Below, piece by piece: positions 1-6,842 of a DNA stretch of 64,000 bases (its first letter is position 1; every line of letters starts with the position of its first letter). The notes beneath the pieces were generated by a model that searched no databases, was not told the origin of the DNA, and saw only the letters and a list, made by a program, of their open reading frames with translations. The translations under genes and the position numbers were made by a program. The DNA is taken from NCBI GenBank assembly GCA_003138355.1, contig PLFX01000054.1, forward strand, positions 1-64,000. The letters run 5' to 3'. This DNA is from Solirubrobacterales bacterium (GTDB lineage Bacteria > Actinomycetota > Thermoleophilia > Solirubrobacterales > Solirubrobacteraceae).

Positions 1-173
1 TAGATTTCAACCGGCCTTGACAGCGAACCACGACGGCTAGGCTGCCTGGCGCGCCGACCGTTCACCCCGTCGGTGCCACGGCCCCGGACGTTTGCGCGTC
101 GCGGGGCCACTTGATTAGTCGGGACGATCATACGCTCGCGGTGGGCGGATTGGTAGCGGCGCGGCGCTAGTCA

Positions 174-179
174 TAGACT
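174..179 (+). promoter_or_regulatory. Candidate -10 hexamer TAGACT, leaderless start
   Basis: TAGACT lies 6 nt before the ATG at 186, with no Shine-Dalgarno sequence between. This geometry fits a leaderless transcript beginning at the start codon. No good -35 box is visible. Confidence 0.35.
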
Positions 180-185
180 CGCTAG

Positions 186-476
186 ATGGACTCGGACGGA
201 GCGACGAGGGAACGGCAACCCGCGGCGTGGGAGACGTGCGCGCCGGGCGCGTATCTCACCAAGACTGTCGGCGGTCCGCTCCGGGCCGTCGTGACGATGT
301 GGGCGAACGCCAAGCCCAAGATCGTGCGCGTCCGGGCTGAGTGGGGCGAGCCGCGCGAGTACGTTGAAGTCGAGCACGTCGGGCACGCGGAGGCGAAGCT
401 AGACGTCGATCGATGGGCGGCCCAGCTAGCCGCGGGGCATCCTCCGATGAGAGATCAGTCGCGTGGCTGGCTCTGA
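186..476 (+). CDS. Unknown 96-aa protein, partner of SIR2 gene
   Basis: I do not recognise this 96-residue protein. It is hydrophilic, has no membrane segment or signal peptide, and has a central stretch rich in alternating charged and beta-branched residues (about residues 30-70) followed by a probable helix. It overlaps the SIR2-domain gene downstream by 14 nt, so the two are very likely co-transcribed and translationally coupled. Both run opposite to the rest of the element, as cargo genes in prophages often do. A role as partner, regulator or antitoxin of the SIR2 protein is inference from this arrangement only. Confidence 0.55.
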   Translation: MDSDGATRERQPAAWETCAPGAYLTKTVGGPLRAVVTMWANAKPKIVRVRAEWGEPREYVEVEHVGHAEAKLDVDRWAAQLAAGHPPMRDQSRGWL

Positions 477-1554
477 GCGCGAGTTTGATCTCGTGCTTGT
501 GACGGGTGCGGGCGCGAGTTGCGAGTTCGGTGTCGGCGGCGCACGGTTGCCACTGATGGGGGATTGGTCGAAGAACCTGCTAGGGCGACTCCGCGAGACC
601 GGGGCGGATGGCTTTGCTGACGCCGTCGGACTCACTGAGGAGATGGACGGGGTCCAATTCGAGCAGCGGCTCGGCGACTTTCTTCGCGAGGTTGCCGCGT
701 TTCGTCTAGCTGCCCCCCTGATGCAGCCCCTTGGCTTGGCGCTCGACGCGCCGCCGCCACGCCCTGAGCGATGGACGGACTGGAACGGCTGGCACGGTGC
801 CGCCAGTCATCAACTTGAGCAGATGCTAGCCGTCATATACGAGTCGCTGTACGAACAGTTTGGAGCGCCGAACATCGATGACGGTGCCGTTAGGGTCGCG
901 TTTGAAAATCTCCTCTCTCACCTCGGCATAGACGGCTCGTCTCGCTGGGTCTACGCGACGACCAACTACGACGTGATTGCCGACGACGCGATCCGCTCAG
1001 TCGGCGCGGAGGTAGACGACGGCACCATTGCGCGGCCGCAGCATGCCGAGCGCACGTTCAAGATTGAGGGGCTAGTGCGGTCTCGCCACGTCCCACTTAT
1101 GCACCTACACGGCCGCGTTGGGTGGTTCACGCGTCCCGACGGAGCGCCATACGCAAGCGACGGCCATCGGACGTACAACCGAGACGCAGGGGTTCCGATC
1201 ATCGTTCTACCGGACACGGAGAAGAACCTCGCCAGCGACCAGATCATTAACGCGATGTGGGGTGAGTTCAGACAGGCGCTCAGAACGGCCGAGCGCGTTT
1301 TTGTGCTCGGCCATTCCCTACACGATGAGCAGCTCATCCAGGCGCTAGCCGAGGACGTTCAGGGGCCTCTCGGCGTCGCGGTGCTCGCACAGGAGAGACC
1401 AGGCCACGACCCAAATGAGATCACCTCCGAGGGGCAGGAGGTGGCTGGTCGAGTCGCTCGGGATCTGCCTTCCGCCACTGTCATACCGATGCGCTTTGGG
1501 CGGCAGCACGGGCCGGACGAGCCTCCACATCTCACACGGTGGCTCACTGCATAG
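463..1554 (+). CDS. SIR2-domain protein, candidate anti-phage NADase
   Basis: A 363-residue protein of the SIR2-like family. The N-terminus carries the NAD-binding glycine motif GAGAS (residues 15-19). TTNYD (166-170) and HLHG (214-217) match the conserved blocks of bacterial SIR2_2-type proteins, and a late LGHSLHDEQ segment resembles the end of the Rossmann-like fold. In known systems (Thoeris ThsA, DSR, SIR2-pAgo) such domains deplete NAD after phage infection. No second effector or sensor domain is obvious. It starts with GTG, overlaps the 96-aa gene by 14 nt and sits at the edge of the element. Its codon use is less GC-rich than that of the chromosomal genes. Family assignment is strong; defence function is inferred. 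Confidence 0.8.
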   Translation: MAGSEREFDLVLVTGAGASCEFGVGGARLPLMGDWSKNLLGRLRETGADGFADAVGLTEEMDGVQFEQRLGDFLREVAAFRLAAPLMQPLGLALDAPPPRPERWTDWNGWHGAASHQLEQMLAVIYESLYEQFGAPNIDDGAVRVAFENLLSHLGIDGSSRWVYATTNYDVIADDAIRSVGAEVDDGTIARPQHAERTFKIEGLVRSRHVPLMHLHGRVGWFTRPDGAPYASDGHRTYNRDAGVPIIVLPDTEKNLASDQIINAMWGEFRQALRTAERVFVLGHSLHDEQLIQALAEDVQGPLGVAVLAQERPGHDPNEITSEGQEVAGRVARDLPSATVIPMRFGRQHGPDEPPHLTRWLTA

Positions 1555-1614
1555 CCCGGCACGCGACGGCCAGAAGCGCGCCGCGGTCGTGCTGAGCCCG
1601 CGCGGGAGCGCTAG

Positions 1615-2037
1615 CTACTCGGTGAGCGTAGGCGGTGCTGGCGCGTCGATCGCCGGAGTCTCGGCCACTGATAGTTCAGGCGCCGCGGTCGATGTGACGA
1701 TCGCTGCGGCCGACCCTGCGGCCGCGCCTTGGATCGTGTCCATGAGTTCGCGGTGCCTCAGCGCCTCGGCTTTCCGCTTACGTGAGCCTCGGCGGAGCAG
1801 TCTGTACGGAACAGTGACGATCCAGAGCAGTCCGAACGAGATGACGTACCAGCCGGTAACGACAACCCACGCAGTTAGTACGAGCGTGACGGCGAGGATC
1901 GTGAGTAAGGCGACCGCCCAGCGTGCGTGCGCGAGGCGGCGCAGGCGCATGATGCGCTGCGCCGAGCCGGCGTAGCTCATCGGCGCGTTGATAATCACGT
2001 CCTCGCTCGCGAGGCGTGTCGGCGGTTGCGTGCTCAT
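1615..2037 (-). CDS. Small membrane protein of the element, unknown
   Basis: This 140-residue protein has a basic N-terminal region, then one long hydrophobic stretch at about residues 40-75 that could form two closely spaced membrane helices, then an Arg/Lys cluster and an Ala/Thr/Pro-rich tail. The charge pattern suggests a membrane anchor with cytosolic termini. Its ATG overlaps the stop codon of the gene upstream. It is the last gene of the leftward series and faces the SIR2 gene with about 60 bp between stops. Prophages often encode such proteins (holin-like, exclusion or unknown), but nothing here supports choosing among these. Confidence 0.6.
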   Translation of the reverse strand: MSTQPPTRLASEDVIINAPMSYAGSAQRIMRLRRLAHARWAVALLTILAVTLVLTAWVVVTGWYVISFGLLWIVTVPYRLLRRGSRKRKAEALRHRELMDTIQGAAAGSAAAIVTSTAAPELSVAETPAIDAPAPPTLTE

Positions 2038-2210
2038 CGGATGCCCCTTTTCAGAGAATTGCTGCGCCGATCTGACGTGCCTACGCTAGACGGGCCTCGC
2101 TTCGAGCGCAACAGATCGCGGCGCGTGCGCTGTCGCTGCGGCCTCTGCCTCGCGACTTCCGGGGTGGTGGTGGAACACTGGCGGCTCGTGGTGGTGTGAG
2201 TCGATGCCAT
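2034..2210 (-). CDS. Possible small basic protein (58 aa)
   Basis: An ATG at 2210 follows an AGGAG sequence with a short 2-nt spacing. It opens a 58-codon frame whose TGA overlaps the ATG of the membrane-protein gene downstream. The product is rich in Thr and Ser at the N-terminus and in Arg in the middle. The overlap and position in the gene series favour a real gene; the composition and short ribosome-site spacing argue against it. No family recognised. Confidence 0.35.
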   Translation of the reverse strand: MASTHTTTSRQCSTTTPEVARQRPQRQRTRRDLLRSKRGPSSVGTSDRRSNSLKRGIR

Positions 2211-2293
2211 GACTCCTGATAGACGGTTGCAGGCATTGCGGAGGGATTCTGCCGCATCTCCTGCTGCCCTCCAAGTGGCATGAAAATCCCGGC

Positions 2294-2635
2294 CTAGCTG
2301 TACGTGACGATCTCGCTCGCGTACACCGGGACGCCGCTTACGTTGTTGTACTTGTGCCACCCCCATTGGTCGATCTGCACCTGTAAGACGCCCGAGGAGT
2401 CGTAGAAGCACATGCCGTAGCGCGGATGCGTTGGCCCTGGTGTTCCGGCCGGCGTCGAGGGAATTACTCCCGATAGGACAACGAGAGCGTTTGACTGGCC
2501 GGACATTGGACCGCCAGGGTCAGACGGGGCGCTGATCCCGGTCTGCTGCTGCGAGGTGAGCGCGTCCACAGTGTTCTGTGCCTCGCTCATCCTGACGAGG
2601 CCGCGCTGTTTGCGTGACGGGGTTACGGGCGGCAT
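2294..2635 (-). CDS. Unknown phage-element protein (113 aa)
   Basis: I do not recognise the family. The N-terminal half is low in complexity (Pro, Ser, Gln, Gly) and looks disordered. The C-terminal half is rich in aromatic and beta-branched residues (about 70-113) and looks like a small beta domain. That layout is common in small virion or tail-associated proteins but is not diagnostic. The ATG overlaps the previous gene's stop in a TAATG junction, pointing to translational coupling. A second ATG at codon 16 is an alternative start. Confidence 0.6.
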   Translation of the reverse strand: MPPVTPSRKQRGLVRMSEAQNTVDALTSQQQTGISAPSDPGGPMSGQSNALVVLSGVIPSTPAGTPGPTHPRYGMCFYDSSGVLQVQIDQWGWHKYNNVSGVPVYASEIVTYS

Positions 2636-3000
2636 TAGCGACGCGCTGCCTGTTCGTACTGCCCGAGTGCCACCGCTGCGTCCTGCACTAGTAGCTCTGC
2701 GCCCGCCAGATACACGGAGCGTCTGACCTCCTCGAGTTCTTCCGGTGCTAGAGAGGCCACACCTTGCGTCGCGATGGTGTCACGGACGCGCTGAGCGCCT
2801 GCTAGGGCCTCTCGGAGCGAGTCTCGCCCACGCGCCCATTGGCGCTGCGCTTCCTGCGCGGCTTCCGCCTGGGCGCGCTGGCGCTCAAGGTGCTCACGGG
2901 TGCGCTGTTCTTCCGCTTCGCGCTCTGAGCCGTCACCAGCGCGAGCGGGTAGCGGGCGACCGTCCGGACTGAATCCGAGGGTTACTCGTGTGCCTTCCAC
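2635..3000 (-). CDS. Unknown coiled-coil protein (121 aa)
   Basis: A 121-residue, highly charged protein. Residues about 25-75 are dominated by Glu, Arg, Gln and Ala with heptad-like spacing and probably form a coiled coil; the rest is also helical. No catalytic motif is seen. The GTG start overlaps the stop of the upstream gene in a TAGTG junction, and its own stop overlaps the next start, so it belongs to a tightly coupled run downstream of the terminase. A scaffold-like or head-associated role is possible from position but not shown. Confidence 0.6.
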   Translation of the reverse strand: MEGTRVTLGFSPDGRPLPARAGDGSEREAEEQRTREHLERQRAQAEAAQEAQRQWARGRDSLREALAGAQRVRDTIATQGVASLAPEELEEVRRSVYLAGAELLVQDAAVALGQYEQAARR

Positions 3001-3644
3001 TATCGCTCACCTCTCCGACGCTGCTCTAGCTGAGCGTGCGCGCGCAGGCGGGCCAACGTAATGTCATAGCCGAGCGCCTCTTTCTTCAGGGGGTCTTCCT
3101 GGCGGTTTAGCTGCGTCACGAGCTGAGCGTCTGCCTCGGGCGACCAGTCGATAGCCTGCGGCGTCGCGGTGCCGTCCCAGACGGACTGGAGTGCGCTGCG
3201 TGGGTCCGACTGAGATGCTGCTCGCGCTGTCGCGCTCGCGATGGCGGGCGCCGTCGCAGCCCTGATCGCCGCGGCGTTGTCGCCGTTGAACTCGTCCTGT
3301 GCCGCCTTGCTCAACTCATGCAGGGACACGGCCTGGCCGGCCGCGGCCTTCAACGACGGGTCTTTGATCTCGGGCAGGTTGTTCTTCAGCTCGGCAACGA
3401 GCTGGTCAACCGTCTTCTTTTGTGCCACTGGTGCCTTTCCTTTCGACACGTTGCCCGCGTCGGTTCGTGTGAATGTCACGCCCCGCCCGAGCGACTTCTG
3501 AGCGCTCGCCAGGTCGTCGGTAATCTCGCCAGTCACCAGAGCGAGAATCTCATCGCTCTCTTTACTGTCGCTCTTGATTACCCATGAAGCCACCGTCTTG
3601 TTGCTCGCGTCCTTCACGAGCACGAATCCGCGTTCGTTAGCCAT
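3000..3644 (-). CDS. Unknown phage-element protein (214 aa)
   Basis: The frame is open further upstream, but I chose the ATG at 3644 because it follows AAGGCGG with a 7-nt spacer and the residues from there onward look protein-like, whereas the extension is Pro/Arg-rich. The 214-residue product begins with a small beta-rich region (about 1-60) and continues as an Ala-rich helical region ending in a basic tail. No family recognised. It is the first gene after a 343-bp gap that follows the large terminase, the place where a portal gene would normally be, yet it is far too short for a portal. Confidence 0.6.
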   Translation of the reverse strand: MANERGFVLVKDASNKTVASWVIKSDSKESDEILALVTGEITDDLASAQKSLGRGVTFTRTDAGNVSKGKAPVAQKKTVDQLVAELKNNLPEIKDPSLKAAAGQAVSLHELSKAAQDEFNGDNAAAIRAATAPAIASATARAASQSDPRSALQSVWDGTATPQAIDWSPEADAQLVTQLNRQEDPLKKEALGYDITLARLRAHAQLEQRRRGER

Positions 3645-3987
3645 GCCTAAACCGCCTTGTCTGTTGTAAGAGGGTGCGCGCGCCGGTTCGGCCGAAGGAG
3701 AGAGAGGCATCCCCGGCGCGCGCTGGGCGGGTTAGATGGACCGCGCCCGTGTTGCCCGTGTGAGCGGATGGAAACACTCAGCGGGCAAGCTCTGAAGATG
3801 TGCGCGGCCGGGGGTGCCGACTGAGGAGCTAGCAGCCCCCGGCGCGCGCTGGTGCCGGTACGGCGCGCAGGAGCAAGCACGACGTAGCGACGGTCATCGA
3901 GGGTGCCTGCCGGGCGCCGATTGGGGACCGAGACCCACGGCGCGCACACAGTCGGCGCTCTCGACGCTTGGCGTGCAGGTAGCAGAG
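3645..3987. other. Non-coding gap with direct and inverted repeats after the large terminase
   Basis: No convincing gene lies in these 343 bp. Two identical 16-bp copies of CCCCGGCGCGCGCTGG occur at 3711-3726 and 3837-3852. An 8-bp perfect stem (3807-3814 with 3836-3843) encloses a 21-nt loop next to the second copy. The element is otherwise densely packed, so a site acting in cis (packaging, origin or terminator) is plausible. Confidence 0.5.
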
Positions 3988-5487
3988 TCACGCCCGAGAC
4001 TCCCTCCACCCTGCACAAAAGACGCACGACTCACCATCCGGCCACCGCTGCCAACGGTGCTGGCAACCCCTCCGCGGCGATGCCTGCTCGCGCGAGCCAA
4101 GGCGCGGCAGGTGGCGGAGCTGGTCCGGTTCAGCCTTCGCGGCTCGCTCCGTCTGCGCCTTGTAGAAGTCGAGCCAGTCGGCACCGATAAACGGGCTACC
4201 GCTCGTAAGCTCGTAGACGGCCATCGCCACGCTGATTACGCGGTCGTCGTGACCGCCGCTCTGGTGGTCGATGCGGAGGACGTTGGGTGAGGATTCGCGC
4301 AGACGGACGGATAGAAGCTCCTTGCGTAGATCCTCGTCGTCGGGCAGGCGTAGCAGGCGCCCTCTCAGTGATTGCATGATCGCCGTGGCGAGCTTCCCGA
4401 CGCTGGAGCTGGTGAACGTGAATTCCTCAGTGCGCACTCCCGAGCGGCGAAGTTGCTCGATCATCAGATACGCCTGCGAGGGGTCATACAGGAGCTTCGC
4501 GCGGTAGCTGCGACACATCTCGACCAGCCAAGTGCGAACCTCATCGAGCGACACCGGGCGCCCTGGCCGCGGTGTCCAGACCTGCAAGCGATCGACAGTC
4601 ACAAGCGAGCCGGTAGGGGAGCGCTCAGCGTGCGCGATGGTTACGGCGGTGCGGTCGTTACGCGTGCCAACGTCGAGCGCCGCGACGTAGATGTGTCCCG
4701 GCTCGTGCGCTAGCGGGCCGTCGAGGACACACGCGGCGGCTACGTCGTCGGGATCGGCTATCGCGTCATCCGGGGCGCACCACTCATTGAGCCAAAGCCG
4801 CGCGAAGCTCGACGGGAATAGGCGCCGACGCTCTACCGCGATCTCGTCGGGATCGGACCATGCCGGCGGGCCGTGAAGATCACTCACTCGCCAAGACGGC
4901 TCTAGCTTCGCTGTCTCAAGGATGCGATAGGCGAAGTGCTGCGGACCTCCAGCCGTCGTAATCACGATGCCGCGACTGTCGCTCACCTTGGGCAGACCGG
5001 CCCAAAGCGAGTCGAAGAAGTCGCGGTGACGCGGCACGTCCGGCCAGTTCGCAAGCTCATCGACCACAAGCCAGTAGGGACGTAGACCGTGCGAGCCGGC
5101 GCTATCGGCGGCCAAGATCACGATGTCGGCGCCACTCTTGACCGACACTCGGCGGGTATCGACCGTGACGAGCCCGGCAAGCTCGGGCGTGTTCACGACA
5201 AAAGAGGCGATGCTCTGGCGCAGAAGGCTTGCTTGGTCGGCGTCGCTGGCCGCGGCGTAGCCGGTAGCGCCCGGAGGAAATTGGGTCAACAAAGCGACCA
5301 GCGACAGAGCCGCCACGTCGCGCGTTTTGCTGTACCCCTTCGCGCGGCCGAGCCAATGCCGTCGCGGGCCGTCGAGGCTCAAGATCGCCTCAGCGTCGCC
5401 CCACTGTTCAGCGGTCGCGCAGTCGCCCCACCGGCCGACGGGATCGACCAACCCGGCGAGTAGCTCCATCGGGTCTAGCGTGCTCAC
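3988..5487 (-). CDS. terL: Phage terminase large subunit
   Basis: A 499-residue ATPase-nuclease that would pump DNA into a procapsid and cut it. Residues 47-55 (GRAKGYSKT) sit where the Walker A/P-loop is expected in divergent terminases; WLVVDEL at 139-145 is the Walker B with its acidic pair. The C-terminal half has the RNase H-like nuclease pattern, with a first aspartate in ALDVGTRND near residue 271 and a late HDDRVISVAMA motif. The extreme C-terminus holds paired cysteines (CQHRW and CVFC) that could form a zinc ribbon. Its start overlaps the stop of the resolvase gene by 4 nt. Confidence 0.88.
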   Translation of the reverse strand: MSTLDPMELLAGLVDPVGRWGDCATAEQWGDAEAILSLDGPRRHWLGRAKGYSKTRDVAALSLVALLTQFPPGATGYAAASDADQASLLRQSIASFVVNTPELAGLVTVDTRRVSVKSGADIVILAADSAGSHGLRPYWLVVDELANWPDVPRHRDFFDSLWAGLPKVSDSRGIVITTAGGPQHFAYRILETAKLEPSWRVSDLHGPPAWSDPDEIAVERRRLFPSSFARLWLNEWCAPDDAIADPDDVAAACVLDGPLAHEPGHIYVAALDVGTRNDRTAVTIAHAERSPTGSLVTVDRLQVWTPRPGRPVSLDEVRTWLVEMCRSYRAKLLYDPSQAYLMIEQLRRSGVRTEEFTFTSSSVGKLATAIMQSLRGRLLRLPDDEDLRKELLSVRLRESSPNVLRIDHQSGGHDDRVISVAMAVYELTSGSPFIGADWLDFYKAQTERAAKAEPDQLRHLPRLGSREQASPRRGCQHRWQRWPDGESCVFCAGWRESRA

Positions 5488-5975
5488 AGCGCACTTCCCG
5501 CGTAACGGCGCTTCGCATCGACCAATGCGCCGCCGACCAGATCGCTCAGCCGCGAGCGCCAGTCATCCGCTCGCTCGACCGCAGCGACAACGACGCCGGG
5601 AACCGGGAGCGCGTCGCTGTCGAAGCCACTCCAGACCTTTGCTAGCCGCTCGTACTCGCTGACGCGCGCGTCATCAGCCCACAAGCCGGCATCGCTGATC
5701 GCATCCTCGACCGCTCGCGCGAGTTTGCTCAGATCGGGCATCCGGCTCGGCGCCATGTCGATCCGCCGCGCAGACTTTGGCCGTGGCAGCGTGAAGACCA
5801 TCGAGACCGCGAGCGGGCCATCGAGACACTCGCCGGCACCGAACGCCGCAGCCTTGACCGCTTCACGCCACGGGCGAACGTACCTCGACGACTCGACCAT
5901 CACGCCGTGCCCGACGTGCCGCTTGCTGCCTTGCGGCGCCGGAGTGCCGAGCGCGTAGAAGACCCAGCCGCTCAC
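5484..5975 (-). CDS. RusA-like Holliday-junction resolvase
   Basis: The 163-residue protein starts with the RusA pattern: a beta strand followed by G-T-P-A-P-Q-G-S-K-R near residues 10-19. It carries the acidic motif PDLSKLARAVEDAI followed by the WADDARV segment, whose aspartates bind metal in RusA. Phages use such enzymes to resolve branched DNA before packaging. The gene is joined by 4-nt overlaps to the small-terminase-like gene upstream and the large terminase downstream, a common phage order. Confidence 0.85.
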   Translation of the reverse strand: MSGWVFYALGTPAPQGSKRHVGHGVMVESSRYVRPWREAVKAAAFGAGECLDGPLAVSMVFTLPRPKSARRIDMAPSRMPDLSKLARAVEDAISDAGLWADDARVSEYERLAKVWSGFDSDALPVPGVVVAAVERADDWRSRLSDLVGGALVDAKRRYAGSAL

Positions 5976-6439
5976 GACGACGCCTCGTCTACGGACTCAA
6001 CGTCGATCGCATCCGCCGCTCGACGCGCCTGCATCACGTCGCGACCGCGCGCGGCAAGATCGCTCAGTGATGCCTCAGCCTCCGTCGCGCCAGCGGCGAG
6101 CATCTTCAGCTTCGCGTGCCCTGCCGGCGTCAGCCCGAGCTGATCTCCCATGAGCCAAGCGAGCCGCGCCGCGCTCGTGGCAGCCTCCAGCAACCGAGCC
6201 GACACCTTCCCGCCAGCCGACATCAGCGCCTCGTGTGCGAGCTGCTCACGCGCCGTCGCCTGCGAGTAGCGCTGCAAGCTGACCGAGTAGCGCGGGTCAG
6301 CGCACCACGGCAGGAACTCAAGCAACGCCGCGTGTACCTGCTCGGCGCGCTCAGCGATCGCTCGCTCGCTATATGCGCCGTGACGCAGCCCAAGCTGATT
6401 TCCGGGCTCGAATGGTGGGCGCTCCTGGCCGGCGACCAT
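5972..6439 (-). CDS. Terminase small subunit-like protein (P27-like)
   Basis: About 155 residues. The N-terminus has the PFEPGNQLGLRHGAYS pattern seen at the start of many small-terminase or packaging-recognition proteins (GNxxxxxHGAYS), followed by an all-helical body with a TPAGHAKLKML segment like the P27 family. It would recognise viral DNA and recruit the large terminase encoded two genes downstream. The start is GTG at 6442 or the adjacent ATG at 6439; a purine-rich GAGGCGG lies just upstream. The call rests on the N-terminal motif, helical content and position. Confidence 0.65.
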   Translation of the reverse strand: MVAGQERPPFEPGNQLGLRHGAYSERAIAERAEQVHAALLEFLPWCADPRYSVSLQRYSQATAREQLAHEALMSAGGKVSARLLEAATSAARLAWLMGDQLGLTPAGHAKLKMLAAGATEAEASLSDLAARGRDVMQARRAADAIDVESVDEASS

Positions 6440-6485
6440 CACGCCACCGCCTCGTGAGTGTCGGATTCAGACCCCTGCAGTCGCT

Positions 6486-6513
6486 GAAAACGCCCTATGT
6501 TCAGGGCGCTTTC
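6486..6513 (-). terminator. Hairpin terminator after the HTH gene
   Basis: CGCCCT (6491-6496) pairs with AGGGCG (6503-6508) around a 6-nt loop, extended by GAAA/TTTC flanks. Read leftward the stem is followed by TTTTC. It lies about 40 nt past the stop of the helix-turn-helix gene and would separate early from packaging genes. Confidence 0.55.
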
Positions 6514-6548
6514 CGGGGGTGTGTGAACAGGGTGCGAACAACGAGCGG

Positions 6549-6842
6549 TCATGCGGAACCCTCTAGGTAGGCGTCGAGATCGACACGGCGGAACAGCAAT
6601 CGGCGCCCGTCGCGACGCGGAACGAGCTTCCCGAGCTGCACGAGGTCATGAATGCGGCCAGGTGTGCCGGCGATGTACTCGGCCGCGCCGCGCGTGTCGA
6701 GCCACGTGGGCGCAGGCTCGCTGGCGCCAACCGCGATCCGCGACGCGACGAGTTGGGCAATCGCGCCGAGCTGTTCTGGCGTTAGTTCGACGAGCAAGCT
6801 CAACGAGCCCTCGCGCGCCGCGTGTTGTGGAGCGGGCATCAC
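6549..6842 (-). CDS. Excisionase-family helix-turn-helix protein
   Basis: This 97-residue protein ends with a winged helix-turn-helix of the excisionase/MerR-like type: a segment beginning WLDTRGAAEYIAGTPGRIHDL (residues 47-67), then the basic wing LVPRRDGRRLLFRRVDLDAYL. Such proteins act as excisionases or small repressors in integrated elements. The N-terminal half has a helical region that may dimerise. The start (GTG at 6842 or ATG at 6839) overlaps the stop of the ATPase gene. Without a visible integrase the excision role stays an inference. Confidence 0.8.
   Translation of the reverse strand: MMPAPQHAAREGSLSLLVELTPEQLGAIAQLVASRIAVGASEPAPTWLDTRGAAEYIAGTPGRIHDLVQLGKLVPRRDGRRLLFRRVDLDAYLEGSA

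Noticed and set aside
1-185. Left copy of the attachment site at the window edge
   Set aside because: No match to the tRNA-Met 3' sequence is visible, so the element continues left of the window.
3647-4027. 126-codon leftward frame bridging the gap after the large terminase
   Set aside because: It overlaps the terminase end and the next gene's start in another frame and has Arg/Ser/Pro-rich shadow composition.
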